Positions 16,911 through 27,200 of a DNA stretch of 64,000 nucleotides are shown here, one piece after another (the stretch's first letter is position 1; each line of letters opens with the position of its first letter). A program made the position numbers and the translations under genes. The notes under the pieces are model-generated. The model did not search any database and was not told the origin of the DNA. It saw only the letters and a program-made list of their open reading frames with translations. Source of the DNA: Myxococcales bacterium (GTDB taxonomy: Bacteria > Lernaellota > Lernaellaia > Lernaellales > Lernaellaceae); contig JAAYVF010000008.1 in the NCBI GenBank assembly GCA_012517325.1, positions 1 through 64,000 on the forward strand. The letters run 5' to 3'.

Positions 16911-18692
16911 GTGACAAGAAAAAAACTGTTCTGGAAATTGTACCCCGTCCAAATCGCCATTCTCCTGTTTAGTCTGGCGGCCCTGTTCGGGTACACCACC
17001 CTGATCCTGCGGAATTTCTATTTCGACCATACCGCCAACATCCTCGAAACCGACGCCCGCCTGTTGGCCGAGGAGATTAAAAACGCCGATCCGACGCGGA
17101 TGCCGCTCGAACTGAACGACATCTGCCGGCGCCTGGACCGGGAGACCGGCACGCGTTACACGCTCATCCGGCCGTCGGGCGAGGTGCTCGCCGACTCCGA
17201 ACAAACTCCGGCGGCGATGGACAACCATGCCGACCGGCCCGAGGTGCGCGAAGCCCTGGCCGGAAAAGTCGGCCGTTCGATCCGCTACAGCTTCACGCTG
17301 AAGAAGGACCTGGTTTACGTCGCCGTGCCGATCCGTCTGCAAAACCCGGGGGGACAACCCGTGATCGTGCGCGCATCCATGCCCCTGCCGGTTTTCAAAC
17401 AGGCGCTGAACAACCTCGATCTCCGCATCGCGCTGGGCGGTCTGGCGGTGGCGCTGCTGGCCGGCGGTTTGCTCTGGTGGACGGCGCGGCGCGTCACCCG
17501 GCCGCTCCAAGCGGTCGCCCGCGGCGCGGCGCGGCTGGCCGAAGGCGATTTCTCGACCCGCGTCCAGGCCGCCGATTACGAGGAATCGGCCGTCCTCGCC
17601 GACTCGTTGAATCGGATGGCCGGCCAGCTCGACCAATGGATCCGCACCGTGACGCGGCAGCAGCGCGAGCAGGAAGCCGTGCTGGCGAACATGAACGAAG
17701 CGGTCATGCTGATCGACGGCGAACGGCGGATCGTGCGCCTCAACCAGGCGGCCGGGCGCCTGCTGGGGGTCGATCCGCAACAGGCGGCGGGCCGTTTGAT
17801 CCTGGAGGTGGCGCGATACGCGAATCTGCAGAAATTCATCGGTGAATTGCTGGAAAAGGGCCAACGCTCCGAGGCCGACCTGTTGTTGCACGACGGCGGC
17901 GAGCGGTTCCTGCTGGCCTATGGAATTTTTCTGCCGCCGACCGCCGAACAGGACGGCGCGGTCGCCTTGATCGTGCTGCACGACGTCACGCGCCTGAAAA
18001 AGCTGGAAAACCTGCGGCGCGAGTTCGTCGCCAACGTTTCGCACGAACTCAAAACCCCCATCACTTCCATTAAAGGTTTCGTGGAAACGTTGCGGGACGG
18101 GGCGATCAACGACCCGGAAAACGCCAAAAACTTCCTCGCCATCGTGTCCAATCACGCCGAACGGCTCAATTCGATCATCGACGACCTGCTGTTCCTGTCG
18201 AAAATCGAGCAGGACGAGCAGGCCGCGACCGTCGCCGGCGAACCGGCGCGCCTGGCCGGAGTCGTCCAGTCGGCGCTCAATATCTGCGCGGCGCGGATCG
18301 CCGAAAAAAAGGCCGCGGTCGAGCTGACCGGCGACCTGGAACTGCAAGTGGTCGTCAACCAGAAGTTGCTTGAATTGGCGGTCGTCAACCTGCTGGACAA
18401 CGCGCTGAAATACGGCGAGGCCGGCAGCCGGGTGACGATCCGGCTCGAAGGCACCCCGACCGAAGCGCGACTCGTCGTGGCCGACAGCGGTTGCGGCATC
18501 GAAGCCGAACACCTGCCGCGGATCTTCGAGCGTTTTTACCGGGTGGACAAGGCGCGCAGCCGCAAACTGGGCGGCACCGGGTTGGGTCTGGCGATCGTCA
18601 AACACATCGTCAACGTGCATCGCGGGCAAATCACCGTGCAAAGCGAACCCGGCAAAGGCAGTGTTTTTACGATTCATTTGCCACGCGCCTGA
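16911..18692 (+). CDS. phoR: PhoR-like membrane sensor histidine kinase (593 aa)
   Basis: Sensor kinase of the phosphate-type two-component systems. Two membrane segments (about residues 10-30 and 175-195) bracket a periplasmic domain; HAMP follows (about 195-245), then PAS (255-350), then HisKA with the phospho-acceptor H378 in VSHELKTPITSIKGF. The ATPase has the N box LLDNALKYGE, DSGCGIE and GGTGLGLAI. The GTG at 16911 lies directly after a strong GGAGGAGTC. It sits 124 bp upstream of pstS, which supports phosphate sensing, and PhoR-type kinases talk to PstSCAB through PhoU. No phoB-like response regulator is present in the window, so the symbol is provisional. Confidence 0.78.
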   Translation: MTRKKLFWKLYPVQIAILLFSLAALFGYTTLILRNFYFDHTANILETDARLLAEEIKNADPTRMPLELNDICRRLDRETGTRYTLIRPSGEVLADSEQTPAAMDNHADRPEVREALAGKVGRSIRYSFTLKKDLVYVAVPIRLQNPGGQPVIVRASMPLPVFKQALNNLDLRIALGGLAVALLAGGLLWWTARRVTRPLQAVARGAARLAEGDFSTRVQAADYEESAVLADSLNRMAGQLDQWIRTVTRQQREQEAVLANMNEAVMLIDGERRIVRLNQAAGRLLGVDPQQAAGRLILEVARYANLQKFIGELLEKGQRSEADLLLHDGGERFLLAYGIFLPPTAEQDGAVALIVLHDVTRLKKLENLRREFVANVSHELKTPITSIKGFVETLRDGAINDPENAKNFLAIVSNHAERLNSIIDDLLFLSKIEQDEQAATVAGEPARLAGVVQSALNICAARIAEKKAAVELTGDLELQVVVNQKLLELAVVNLLDNALKYGEAGSRVTIRLEGTPTEARLVVADSGCGIEAEHLPRIFERFYRVDKARSRKLGGTGLGLAIVKHIVNVHRGQITVQSEPGKGSVFTIHLPRA

Positions 18693-18816
18693 TCGATTTT
18701 CATTCCTAACCGAAAATTAACAATCCGGTAGCGGTAATTTAGCACCCGCCTTTTATCTTCTTTCCGAAAAGTGAAACCGGAAGAGCGTCCCGCGACGCGA
18801 AAGGAGATAAAATCCG

Positions 18817-19866
18817 ATGAAACCCTGGAAACTGATTGCCTTGACGATCCTGGCCGGCTTGCTGATTCTGCCGGCGACCGGCTTGAAGGCCCTGGCCGGT
18901 GAAATCATCAACGGCGCCGGCGCGACGTTCCCTTACCCCCTGTACGCACAGTGGGCCTACAAATACGAAAAACTCACCGGCGTCAAAATGAACTACCAGT
19001 CGATCGGCTCCGGCGGCGGCATCGCCCAGATCAAGGCGAAGACCGTCGATTTCGGCGCCTCCGACGCCCCGCTGACCCAGGCGGAACTGAACGAAGCCGG
19101 CCTGGTGCAATTTCCGATGGTGATGGGCGGCGTCGTGCCGGTGGTCAACGTGAAAGGCATCGGCGCCGGCAAACTGAAACTGACGCCCGCCGCGCTGGCC
19201 GATATCTACCTGGGTAAAATTAAAAAATGGGACGATCCGGCGATCAAGGCCGCCAATCCCGGCCTCGCCCTGCCGAGCACCCCGATCTACGTGATTCACC
19301 GCGCCGACGGCTCCGGCACCACCTGGATCTTCACCAACTACCTGGCCAAGATTTCGGCCGAATGGAAAACCAAGGTCGGCGCCGACAAGGCCGTTTCCTG
19401 GCCGACCGGCTTGGGCGGCAAAGGCAACGAGGGCGTCGCCGCTTACGTGCAGAAAACCAACGGCGCCATCGGCTACGTCGAATACGCCTATGCCCTGCAA
19501 AACAAAATGGCCTTTACCCTGCTGCAGAACCAGGCCGGGAAATTCGTCGCCCCGACCCTCGAAAGTTTCCAGGCCGCCGCGGCCAACGCCGACTGGAAAA
19601 ACGCCCCCGGCTTCTACCTGGTCCTGATCGACCAGCCGGGCGACGGCAGTTGGCCGATCACCGGCGCGACTTTCATCCTGATGCACAAGGCGCAGGCCAA
19701 CGGCGCCAAGGCGCAGACGATCCTGAAGTTCTTCGACTGGTGCTTCGCCCACGGCAAGGACCAGGCGGTTGCGTTGCATTACGTGCCGCTGCCCGACAGC
19801 GTGATCCAGCTCGTGCAGTCCGAGTGGAAGAAATCCATCGCGGCGGGCGGCCAGCCGGTCTGGTAG
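18817..19866 (+). CDS. pstS: Phosphate ABC transporter substrate-binding protein PstS (349 aa)
   Basis: Periplasmic phosphate-binding protein. A Sec signal peptide spans about residues 1-28 (ends near GLKALAG). The mature protein opens with INGAGATFPYPLYAQW and contains YQSIGSGGGIAQIKAKTVDFGASDAPL and HRADGSGTTWIFTNYL, the phosphate-binding loops of the PstS family. AAAGGAG precedes the ATG at 18817. It is the first transporter gene, and pstC follows after 80 bp. I looked for a Pho box in the 124-bp gap upstream and saw no clear match. Confidence 0.95.
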   Translation: MKPWKLIALTILAGLLILPATGLKALAGEIINGAGATFPYPLYAQWAYKYEKLTGVKMNYQSIGSGGGIAQIKAKTVDFGASDAPLTQAELNEAGLVQFPMVMGGVVPVVNVKGIGAGKLKLTPAALADIYLGKIKKWDDPAIKAANPGLALPSTPIYVIHRADGSGTTWIFTNYLAKISAEWKTKVGADKAVSWPTGLGGKGNEGVAAYVQKTNGAIGYVEYAYALQNKMAFTLLQNQAGKFVAPTLESFQAAAANADWKNAPGFYLVLIDQPGDGSWPITGATFILMHKAQANGAKAQTILKFFDWCFAHGKDQAVALHYVPLPDSVIQLVQSEWKKSIAAGGQPVW

Positions 19867-19946
19867 CCGACGGCTTATCCGAATCCATCCGGCGGAAACG
19901 GGGGCTGCTCCGGCGGTTCCCCGCTTTCGCCTTTCGAGCGTGAAGC

Positions 19947-20885
19947 ATGAGCGACCAGGTAGTGCGACAGACACGCACCGGCGACCGGGTTTTCAAGGGT
20001 TTGACCCTCGTCTCGGCGATCGGGATTCCCCTGCTGATGGCCGGTATTTTCGCCGTGCTCTACAGCGGTTCGCGGGAGGCGCTCGGCCGTTTCGGCTGGC
20101 GGTTTCTGATCTCGCAGGACTGGGACCCCGTCGCGAAGCTGTTCGGCGCGGCCAGTTCGGTCTACGGCACCCTGGTTTCCACTCTGATCGCCATGGCGTT
20201 GGCGGTGCCGCTAGGCCTGGTGATCGCCCTGTTTCTGGTGGAACTGGCGCCGCCACGCCTGAGCAAGATCCTGGGCTACGGCATCGAATTGCTCGCCGCC
20301 ATCCCCAGCATCATTTACGGCATGTGGGGGTTGTTCGTCTTCGCGCCGTTCATGGCCGAACACATTCAGCCCTGGCTGGGCGAACACCTCGGCTTTCTGC
20401 CGCTCTTCCAGGGGCCGCCGATGGGCCTGGGCATGCTGACCGCCGGCGTCATCCTGGCCTTGATGGTGCTGCCGTTCATCAGTTCGGTGATGCGCGACGT
20501 GTTCCACATGGTGCCGCCGATCATCAAGGAAGCCGGCTACGGCATGGGCGCCACGACCTGGGAAGTGACCCGCAAGATCATGGTCCCGTACGGCATTTCC
20601 GGCTTGCTGGGCGCCTGTTTTCTCGGCCTGGGCCGGGCGATCGGCGAAACGATGGCGGTCACCTTCGTGATCGGCAACAACCATCACGTCTCCGCCTCGC
20701 TGTTCGAACCGGCCAACAGCATCGCCTCGACCCTGGCCAACGAATTCACCGAGGCCGCCGAACCGCTCTACCTCAACTCGCTGATCGGCCTGGGCCTGGT
20801 GCTGTTCGTCATGACCATTCTCATCCAGATCGCGGCGCAACTCTGGCTGCGGGGCATCCAGAAAAAAATGGGGGCGCCGCGATGA
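19947..20885 (+). CDS. pstC: Phosphate ABC transporter permease PstC (312 aa)
   Basis: Integral membrane permease of the high-affinity phosphate importer. Six hydrophobic segments are visible. The inner-membrane ATPase-contact loop reads [29 protein letters not shown], and [16 protein letters not shown] is a PstC signature. Its stop overlaps the pstA start (ATGA), indicating translational coupling. The Shine-Dalgarno is modest (GAGCGTGAAGC). Confidence 0.94.
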   Translation: MSDQVVRQTRTGDRVFKGLTLVSAIGIPLLMAGIFAVLYSGSREALGRFGWRFLISQDWDPVAKLFGAASSVYGTLVSTLIAMALAVPLGLVIALFLVELAPPRLSKILGYGIELLAAIPSIIYGMWGLFVFAPFMAEHIQPWLGEHLGFLPLFQGPPMGLGMLTAGVILALMVLPFISSVMRDVFHMVPPIIKEAGYGMGATTWEVTRKIMVPYGISGLLGACFLGLGRAIGETMAVTFVIGNNHHVSASLFEPANSIASTLANEFTEAAEPLYLNSLIGLGLVLFVMTILIQIAAQLWLRGIQKKMGAPR

Positions 20886-21727
20886 ACCGCCGTCCGCCGC
20901 TCGGCCGCAAAATCACCAACGGGATCGTCACCGTGATTTCTGCGCTGGCCGCGTTGATCGGCATTTTTTTCCTCGGCTGGATCCTGCTGGAAATCTTCCA
21001 GCGGGGGGCGACTTCGCTCAACGCCGCTTTCTTCACGCAATTGCCGACACCGCCGGGCATCCCCGGCGGCGGCCTGGCCAACGCGCTGGTCGGCACCGGA
21101 CTGCTGACCGCCCTGGCGATCGCGCTGGGCGTACCGATGGGCGTGCTGGCCGGCATGTACCTGTCCGAGTACGGTCGCCATTCGCGTCTGGGCGCCGTCG
21201 TGCGCTTCACCGTCAACGTGATGATGGGCGTGCCGTCGATCATCGTCGGCCTGTTCGCCTACGGCCTGCTGGTGCGGCCGTTCGGCCACTTTTCCGGCTT
21301 CGCGGGCGCCGTGGCGCTGGCGATCATCATGCTGCCGGTCGTGGCGCGGACCTCCGAGGACATGCTGCGCCTGGTGCCGGATTCGTTGCGCGAATCGGCC
21401 CTGGCGCTGGGCGCGCCGCGCTGGCGGACAATCGTCGGCGTGGTGCTGCAGGCGGCCAAACGCGGCATGATCACCGGCACCCTGCTCGCCGTGGCCCGCG
21501 TCAGCGGCGAAACCGCGCCGTTGTTGTTCACCGCGCTCAACAGTCCGTACTGGCCGAATTCGCTGTTCCAGCCCACGGCCAATCTGACCGTCACGATTTT
21601 CAACTACGCCATGTCGCCGTATGTGGATTGGCAGCAGGCCGCCTGGGGCGCCTCGCTGCTGATCACCGCCGCGGTGCTGGCGCTGACCATCCTGGCCCGG
21701 CTCGGGTTCATGGGGGTGAAAAAATGA
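20882..21727 (+). CDS. pstA: Phosphate ABC transporter permease PstA (281 aa)
   Basis: Second permease subunit, paired with PstC. The coupling loop [25 protein letters not shown] and [21 protein letters not shown] are typical of PstA. The ATG at 20882 overlaps the pstC stop by 4 bp, and its own TGA overlaps the pstB ATG. The open reading frame extends upstream through pstC in another frame, but the family-like N-terminus begins at this ATG ([14 protein letters not shown]). Confidence 0.94.
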   Translation: MNRRPPLGRKITNGIVTVISALAALIGIFFLGWILLEIFQRGATSLNAAFFTQLPTPPGIPGGGLANALVGTGLLTALAIALGVPMGVLAGMYLSEYGRHSRLGAVVRFTVNVMMGVPSIIVGLFAYGLLVRPFGHFSGFAGAVALAIIMLPVVARTSEDMLRLVPDSLRESALALGAPRWRTIVGVVLQAAKRGMITGTLLAVARVSGETAPLLFTALNSPYWPNSLFQPTANLTVTIFNYAMSPYVDWQQAAWGASLLITAAVLALTILARLGFMGVKK

Positions 21728-22563
21728 TGCAGACCTTCGCGGAAATGATGAATCCGGTGGCCGGCGCCATCGAAGCCGCGACGACGACGGCGCGGGACCA
21801 GGTCGTCACCGGCGCCAAGCTGCGCGTCGAACACCTGGATTTCTATTATGGTAGCCATCGGGCGCTCGTCGACAACAATCTGGACATTCTGGACGGCAAG
21901 GTGACGGCGATCATCGGGCCGTCGGGCTGCGGCAAATCGACCCACATCCGCGTTTTCAACCGCATCTACGAGTTGTACCGCGACCAGCGCGCCACCGGCC
22001 ACATCTACCTCGACGGCCAGGACATCCTGGCGCCCAACATCGATCGGATCGATTTGCGGCGGCGCGTCGGCATGATCTTTCAGAAGCCGTCGCCCTTTCC
22101 GATGAGCGTGTACGAAAACGTCGCCTACGGCCTGCGGCTGCATTACCGCCTGACGAAGGGCGAACTGGCCGAGCGCGTGGAAAAAGCCCTGGTCGACGCC
22201 GCGCTGTGGGACGAGGTGAAGGACAAGCTGGCCCAGCCGGGCACCGCCCTGTCGGGCGGCCAGCAGCAGCGCCTGTGCATCTCGCGCGCCATCGCCGTCA
22301 AGCCGGAAGTGCTGCTGATGGACGAACCGACCTCGGCCATCGATCCGGTGGCCACCGCAAAAATCGAGGAACTCATCGACACGTTGCGCGGCCGTTACAC
22401 GATCGTGATCGTCACCCACAACATGCAGCAAGCCGCCCGCATCTCCGATTACACCGCCTTCTTCTACGAAGGGAAAATCGTCGAGTACGGGACGACCAAA
22501 AAAATCTTCACCAAGCCGGACCACAAACAAACGGAAGACTACATCACCGGCCGTTTCGGCTGA
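21724..22563 (+). CDS. pstB: Phosphate ABC transporter ATP-binding protein PstB (279 aa)
   Basis: Nucleotide-binding subunit. Walker A is GPSGCGKST, the ABC signature [16 protein letters not shown], Walker [13 protein letters not shown], with the H-loop His in IVTHNMQQA. It starts at 21724 inside the pstA stop; the second ATG at 21727 is equally possible. About 35 residues precede the first strand ([17 protein letters not shown]), slightly longer than in the E. coli protein. phoU follows after 19 bp. Confidence 0.95.
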   Translation: MMQTFAEMMNPVAGAIEAATTTARDQVVTGAKLRVEHLDFYYGSHRALVDNNLDILDGKVTAIIGPSGCGKSTHIRVFNRIYELYRDQRATGHIYLDGQDILAPNIDRIDLRRRVGMIFQKPSPFPMSVYENVAYGLRLHYRLTKGELAERVEKALVDAALWDEVKDKLAQPGTALSGGQQQRLCISRAIAVKPEVLLMDEPTSAIDPVATAKIEELIDTLRGRYTIVIVTHNMQQAARISDYTAFFYEGKIVEYGTTKKIFTKPDHKQTEDYITGRFG

Positions 22564-22582
22564 TCCGGAAAGGATTCGACCC

Positions 22583-23242
22583 ATGGCAAAGCTGCTTTCC
22601 AAGCAAATCGAGAAACTCAAAACCGGCATTCTCGAACTGGGCGCCATCGTCGAGGAACGCGTGCACCTGGCGGTGCAGGCCCTGATGTCGCTGGACGCCG
22701 GACTGGCCGAAAAAATCGTGCGGGACGACGAGGAAATCAATCATCGGGAAGTCGATCTCGAGGAGGAGTGCTTGAAGGTTCTGGCGCTCTACCAGCCGGT
22801 CGCGATCGATCTGCGCTTCATCATCGCCATTCTCAAGATCAACAACGACCTGGAACGCATCGGCGACCTGGCGGTCAGCATCGCCCAGCGAACCCGCTTT
22901 CTCGCCCAACAACCGGAACGCATCGCGCCGCCGACCAACCTGCCGCTGATGGCCGACAAGACGCAAAGCATGCTCAAGCGCAGTCTCGATTCGCTGGTTC
23001 ATCTGGATTCGCCCACCGCCCGCGGCGTCCTCGAATGCGACAAGGAAGTCGACGCCATCCGCCACGAGATCAACCGGCTGATGTACGAGGCCATGCGCCG
23101 GAATCCGGCGCGGCTCGAATGCTACATCCAGGTGTTGCTGGCGGCGAGCCATTTGGAACGCATCGCCGACCATGCCACGAACATCGCCGAGGACGTCATC
23201 TACCTGGCCGAGGGTGAAATCGTGCGCCACGGCGCGCTGTAA
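22583..23242 (+). CDS. phoU: Phosphate transport regulator PhoU (219 aa)
   Basis: Peripheral, all-helical metal-binding regulator that links PstSCAB activity to the PhoR kinase. Two tandem three-helix PhoU repeats are visible, each with an E/DxxxD-type metal motif: INHREVDLEEECLKVLALYQPVAIDLRFIIA in the first and CDKEVDAIRHEINR with AASHLERIADHATNIAED in the second. Normal length for the family. It is the last gene of the pst operon and a terminator-like hairpin follows. Confidence 0.93.
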   Translation: MAKLLSKQIEKLKTGILELGAIVEERVHLAVQALMSLDAGLAEKIVRDDEEINHREVDLEEECLKVLALYQPVAIDLRFIIAILKINNDLERIGDLAVSIAQRTRFLAQQPERIAPPTNLPLMADKTQSMLKRSLDSLVHLDSPTARGVLECDKEVDAIRHEINRLMYEAMRRNPARLECYIQVLLAASHLERIADHATNIAEDVIYLAEGEIVRHGAL

Positions 23243-23284
23243 ACAACGCGTCGCGGGAGCTGTCGGCAAATGAATTGAGAAGCC

Positions 23285-23309
23285 GGCGGCGAAAACCGCC
23301 TTATCTTTT
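23285..23309 (+). terminator. Probable rho-independent terminator of the pst operon
   Basis: A GGCGG/CCGCC stem with a CGAAAA loop is followed by TTATCTTTT, just after phoU. It overlaps the 3' end of the convergent tetR-type gene, so the tail lies within that gene's last codons. Confidence 0.5.
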
Positions 23310-23978
23310 CCGCTTGCCCGCGCGGCCGCGGGCGCCGGCGGTTTCCGCGGCGCGCGGGACGGCGGCCGGCGGTTGGGGTTCGTCCCCGCGCATACCGAAT
23401 TCCATGATGGACATCGCTTCCTCGCCCATCCGCTTCAGGTCGCTGCGACAATCGCTTTGGTACCATTCGCGCAGGATGACCTTGAACAATCCCATGATCG
23501 CCCCGGCCAGGAACCGCGCCCGGCGATCGGTCATTCCGGAATCGCCGCCCCGCGTGATCAGTTCCGCGGCGATGATCGCTTCCCAGTCCTCGTCCATCTT
23601 GTCGCCGCGCGCGATCAAGGTCGGCGATTTCTGGATGATGCGCTGTTGAATCAGGTGATCTTCCCGCGCCGCGTGGTATTGCTCGGCCATGGTCATGGTG
23701 GCGCGGCGGATCGCGTCCATCGCCGTTTCCTGACCGCGATTTTCGGCCAGCAACCGGCGAAAATATTCCAGGTAGATTTCTTGATGCGGAAAAACGACCA
23801 AATCCTTGGAAGGAAAATAACGGAAGAAGGAACGGCGCGAAACCTCGGCGGCCTCGGCGATCTCGTCGACCGTCGTTTCCTCGAATCCCTTTTCGATGAA
23901 CAGTTTCATCGACACCTGGATCAAGGAGTCGCGGACTTTGGCCTTTTTCCGTTCGCGCAGGGAGCTATGATTCAGCAT
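23301..23978 (-). CDS. TetR/AcrR-family transcriptional regulator (225 aa)
   Basis: The N-terminal helix-turn-helix is clear: RERKKAKVRDSLIQVSMKLFIEKGFEETTVDEIAEAAEVSRRSFFRYFPSKDLVV (roughly residues 8-62). The C-terminal part is a divergent ligand-binding helical domain. I prefer ATG 23978; an earlier ATG at 24101 with a good GGAG upstream is in frame, but it would place the operator-like palindrome (about 24000-24010) inside the coding region. It diverges from the SCP2/glycyl-radical enzyme and is the likely repressor of that operon. The C-terminal tail is Arg/Pro-rich low complexity. Confidence 0.85.
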   Translation of the reverse strand: MLNHSSLRERKKAKVRDSLIQVSMKLFIEKGFEETTVDEIAEAAEVSRRSFFRYFPSKDLVVFPHQEIYLEYFRRLLAENRGQETAMDAIRRATMTMAEQYHAAREDHLIQQRIIQKSPTLIARGDKMDEDWEAIIAAELITRGGDSGMTDRRARFLAGAIMGLFKVILREWYQSDCRSDLKRMGEEAMSIMEFGMRGDEPQPPAAVPRAAETAGARGRAGKRKR

Positions 23979-23996
23979 TTCCTGAGTATAATTCTC

Positions 23997-24029
23997 TAGA
24001 CACTGAGTGTAAATAGACACCGGTGAAAA
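23997..24029. promoter_or_regulatory. Tandem operator-like palindromes near the tetR-type gene
   Basis: TAGACACTGAGTGTAAA (23997-24013) holds the palindrome ACACT-G-AGTGT. It is immediately followed by TAGACACCGGTGAAAA (24014-24029), which holds the perfect palindrome CACCGGTG. A third related copy lies at 24214-24230. The sites lie 19-51 bp upstream of the preferred regulator start, where autorepression would act. Confidence 0.5.
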
Positions 24030-24203
24030 CGACAAATCTTGGGGATCATGAGCCGTGCCGGCCGGCGGCGCGACCTGGTGAATATCCGGCCGATTTTTCA
24101 TGAATCGCTGCTCCGTCCCTGTTTTCAGCCCTTGGCGACCCCGAACCCGAATGGCGGGACGCGGGTCGACAACGGCCAAGCCGTCTTGAACAAAATCGTA
24201 ATA

Positions 24204-24231
24204 TATAATGCATTAGGCACTCGGTGTCAAA
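24204..24231 (+). promoter_or_regulatory. TATAAT box and operator-like site of the glycyl-radical operon
   Basis: A perfect TATAAT (24204-24209) is followed by TAGGCACTCGGTGTCAA (24214-24230), which agrees at 13 of 17 positions with the site at 23997. A -35 at proper spacing is poor (TTGAAC at 24186 is only 12 bp away), consistent with a regulated promoter. A repressor bound here would cover the transcript start. Confidence 0.45.
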
Positions 24232-24250
24232 ATATACCGAGGGACAGAAT

Positions 24251-27200
24251 ATGGAATGGCCTTTCGTCTCCCGGTCCGCCGCGGCATCGCCACCGGGCGG
24301 ATTTTTGTTACACTACGGTTTGAAAGCGAGGTCCGTCATGCCCGCGCGAACCGGACGAAATTGGCTGGTGCCGCTGTTGCTGCATCTGTTCGCCGCCAAT
24401 TACGGGTGGCGGCCGCGCCTCCGCCGGTACCTCAAAAGCCGCGACGGGTGGATGGATTTCACCGTCGGCTTCCGCACGCTGGACGGGACGATCCGCGCCG
24501 GCTTGCGCTTCCGCGACGGCCGCGTCCAGGTGCTCGGCGACGCGCCGCCGGACGCGGATACCGAATTGTGCTTTCGCGACAAGTCGGTCATCCGAAAAAT
24601 GCTCCGGTTGCCGCCCAACGAGGTGATGAACCTGCTGTTGCGCAACGAGCTGTCGATTCGCGGCAACCTGGCGACGATGAGCAAGTTCAATTTTCTCCTC
24701 TCGGTTTTGCTGGAGAAAAAGCACCGCCGGATGGCGGCGCGACAGGCGGCCGCCCAGCCTGACGGCGACGACCGCCCGGCCGATCGCGAGGGTTCGGCCA
24801 AGCTGGCCGCGCGGCGCCGCGAACGCCTGCCGGGCAAACCGACGGACGCCGTGCGCCATCTCGACGATCCCTACCTGGCGGAATATTCCCTCGACGACTT
24901 CCCGCGCCTGCGAAAATTTCTCAACCTCCACTTCACGCAAAAACCGGAAATCTGCGCCGAACGCGCGGTTTTGCTGACGCAATGGTTCCGGGAAAACGGC
25001 TTTGAAACCGACGCGCAAGGCCGGCCGTGGGTTCCGGTGCTGCGACAGGCCGCCGCGTTCCGCTTTTTCATGGCCCACAAAACGCCGCGGCTGCGCGCCG
25101 ACGATCTGCTCGCCGGCACGACGACCGCCAAGGAAATCGGCGTGGTGCTTTATCCGGACACGCACGGCACGATGATCTGGGGCGAACTGCTGTCGGCGCC
25201 GTACCGGCCGTTGAATCCCTACGATATCAGCCAGGAAACCCGGCGCGTCCTGCACGAGGACGTTTTCCCTTATTGGGAAAAGCGCAACGTCCGCGAAATC
25301 GTCCGCCGCCGCTACCACGCGCCGCTCTGCCAGCAGATGGACGAGCGCTTCGCCGTCTTTTTCCTCTGGAAGACCGTCGCCGTCTCGCACACCATCCCCG
25401 ATTTTCCGCGGCTGCTGCGCCTGGGTACCGAGGGGATGATCGCCGAAATCGAAGCCGAGCCGGTCGTCGCCGGACCGGCGGGCGAGGAAAAATGCCACCT
25501 GCTGGAGGCGATGGCGACCGTGCTGGCCGGCGTCAACGATTACGCTGACAACCTGGCGCGCCAGGTGGCCGCGGAAGCGGCCGCGGAGCCTGACGGCCCC
25601 CGCCGGTCGGAGTTGCTCGCGCTGGCCGCCATCACCGCGCGCGTGCCGCGCCAACCGGCCCGCACCCTGCACGAGGCGCTGCAGGCGATCTGGACGATGT
25701 GGCTCGCGCTGCATCAGGAGAACACCAACGCCGGCCTTTCGTTGGGCCGGCTCGATCAATGGCTGCAACCGTTTTTCGCGGCCGATCTGAAAGCGATCGC
25801 CGATCCGGAGGCGCGGCGCGCCTACATCCGCCGGGCCATCGAGCTGGTCGGCTGTTTCTACCTGCGCTGCACCGATCACCTGCCCCTGGTGCCGGACATC
25901 GGCAATTTCCTCTTCGGCGGCAGTTCATCCGACCAGGCGATCACCCTGGGCGGCGTGACGCCCGCGGGCGCGAACGGCGTGAACGACATGACTTATGTCT
26001 TCCTGAAGGTCACGGAGCTGCTCAACATCCGCGACCCCAACGTAAACGCCCGTTTTCACCCGGGGATCAACTCCGACGATTACCTGCGGCGGTTGTGCGA
26101 GGTCAATTACCTGACGGCCGCGACGCCCTCGCTGCACAACGACCGCGCCGTCATGGCCTCCTTGGCGGAGTTCGACTATCCGCCCGAGCATTTGCGCGAC
26201 TGGTCGGCCACCGGCTGCGTCGAGCCGACGCTGGCGGGCCGGCACATGGGCCACACCAACTGCATGATGATGAACATGGTGGCGGCGCTGGAAATGGCGC
26301 TGCACAACGGCCGCCACCCGCTGATGAACTGGGATCTCGGACCGAAAACCGGCCCGGCGGACAACGCCACCTTCGCGACGTTCGATCGTTTCTTCGCCGC
26401 CTTCGCCGAGCAGTATCGTTTTCTCATCGATCAGGCCTGCGAATACAACAATTTGCTGGGCACGGTGCACGGCGAGGTCCGCCCGACGCCGCTTTTGTCG
26501 TCGTTGCTCGACGGCTGCCGCCAATCCGGCCGCGACGCCTCGCGCGGCGGCGCGCGCTACAACACCTCGGGCGCCGCCTGCATCGGCCTGGCGGACGTCA
26601 CCGATTCGTTGCTGGCGATCAAGACGCTGGTGTACGACGCCCGGAAGGTGTCGCTCGCCGAACTGCGACGCGCCGTGGACGACAACTTCGCCGGCGCGCC
26701 GGCCTGGCGGGCGCTGGCGTTGAAAAAGGCGCCGAAATTCGGCTCGGGCGATCCGGAGGCGCTGGCCATGGCCGATCGCGTCACCCGGCTGACGCACGAC
26801 GCCTTCGCCGCTCAGGCGAACTACCGCGGCGGCCGGTACACGGCAGGGTTCTGGTCGATGTCCAACCACGTCGCTTTCGGCTGCCTGAGCGGCGCCCTGC
26901 CCTCGGGCCGGCTCGCCGGCAAGCCCTTCACGCCGGGGCTGACGCCCGTGCCGAACGCTTCCGAAAACCTGCTCGATCCGATCCGCGACGTGGCGGCGCT
27001 GCGGCCGGAACAGATGAACAACAACATCGCCTTCAACGTCAAAATCGTGCCGGGCCCGCGCGACACGCACGCCCAGGCGGTGGATAACATCCGGCATTAC
27101 GTGAAGACCTATTTCGAACTCGGCGGCATGCAGATGCAGTTCAACGTCGTCACCTCGGCGATCCTGCGCGACGCGATGGCGCACCCGGAGGACTACCGGA

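Noticed and set aside
16881-18677. A 598-codon open frame antisense to the histidine-kinase gene
   Set aside because: It lies opposite a clear PhoR-like kinase, is His/Gln/Arg-rich with no domain, and is a by-product of high GC content.
18693-18816. Pho box upstream of pstS
   Set aside because: No pair of CTGTCA-like repeats with proper spacing is visible by eye.
19940-21727. Apparent fusion of an N-terminal region with PstA (595 codons)
   Set aside because: The first half is pstC in another frame; the family-like PstA start at 20882 overlaps the pstC stop, a normal coupling.
24186-24209. Conventional -35/-10 promoter TTGAAC/TATAAT ahead of the glycyl-radical gene
   Set aside because: The spacing is only 12 bp; the -10 and the operator are kept but the -35 is not claimed.
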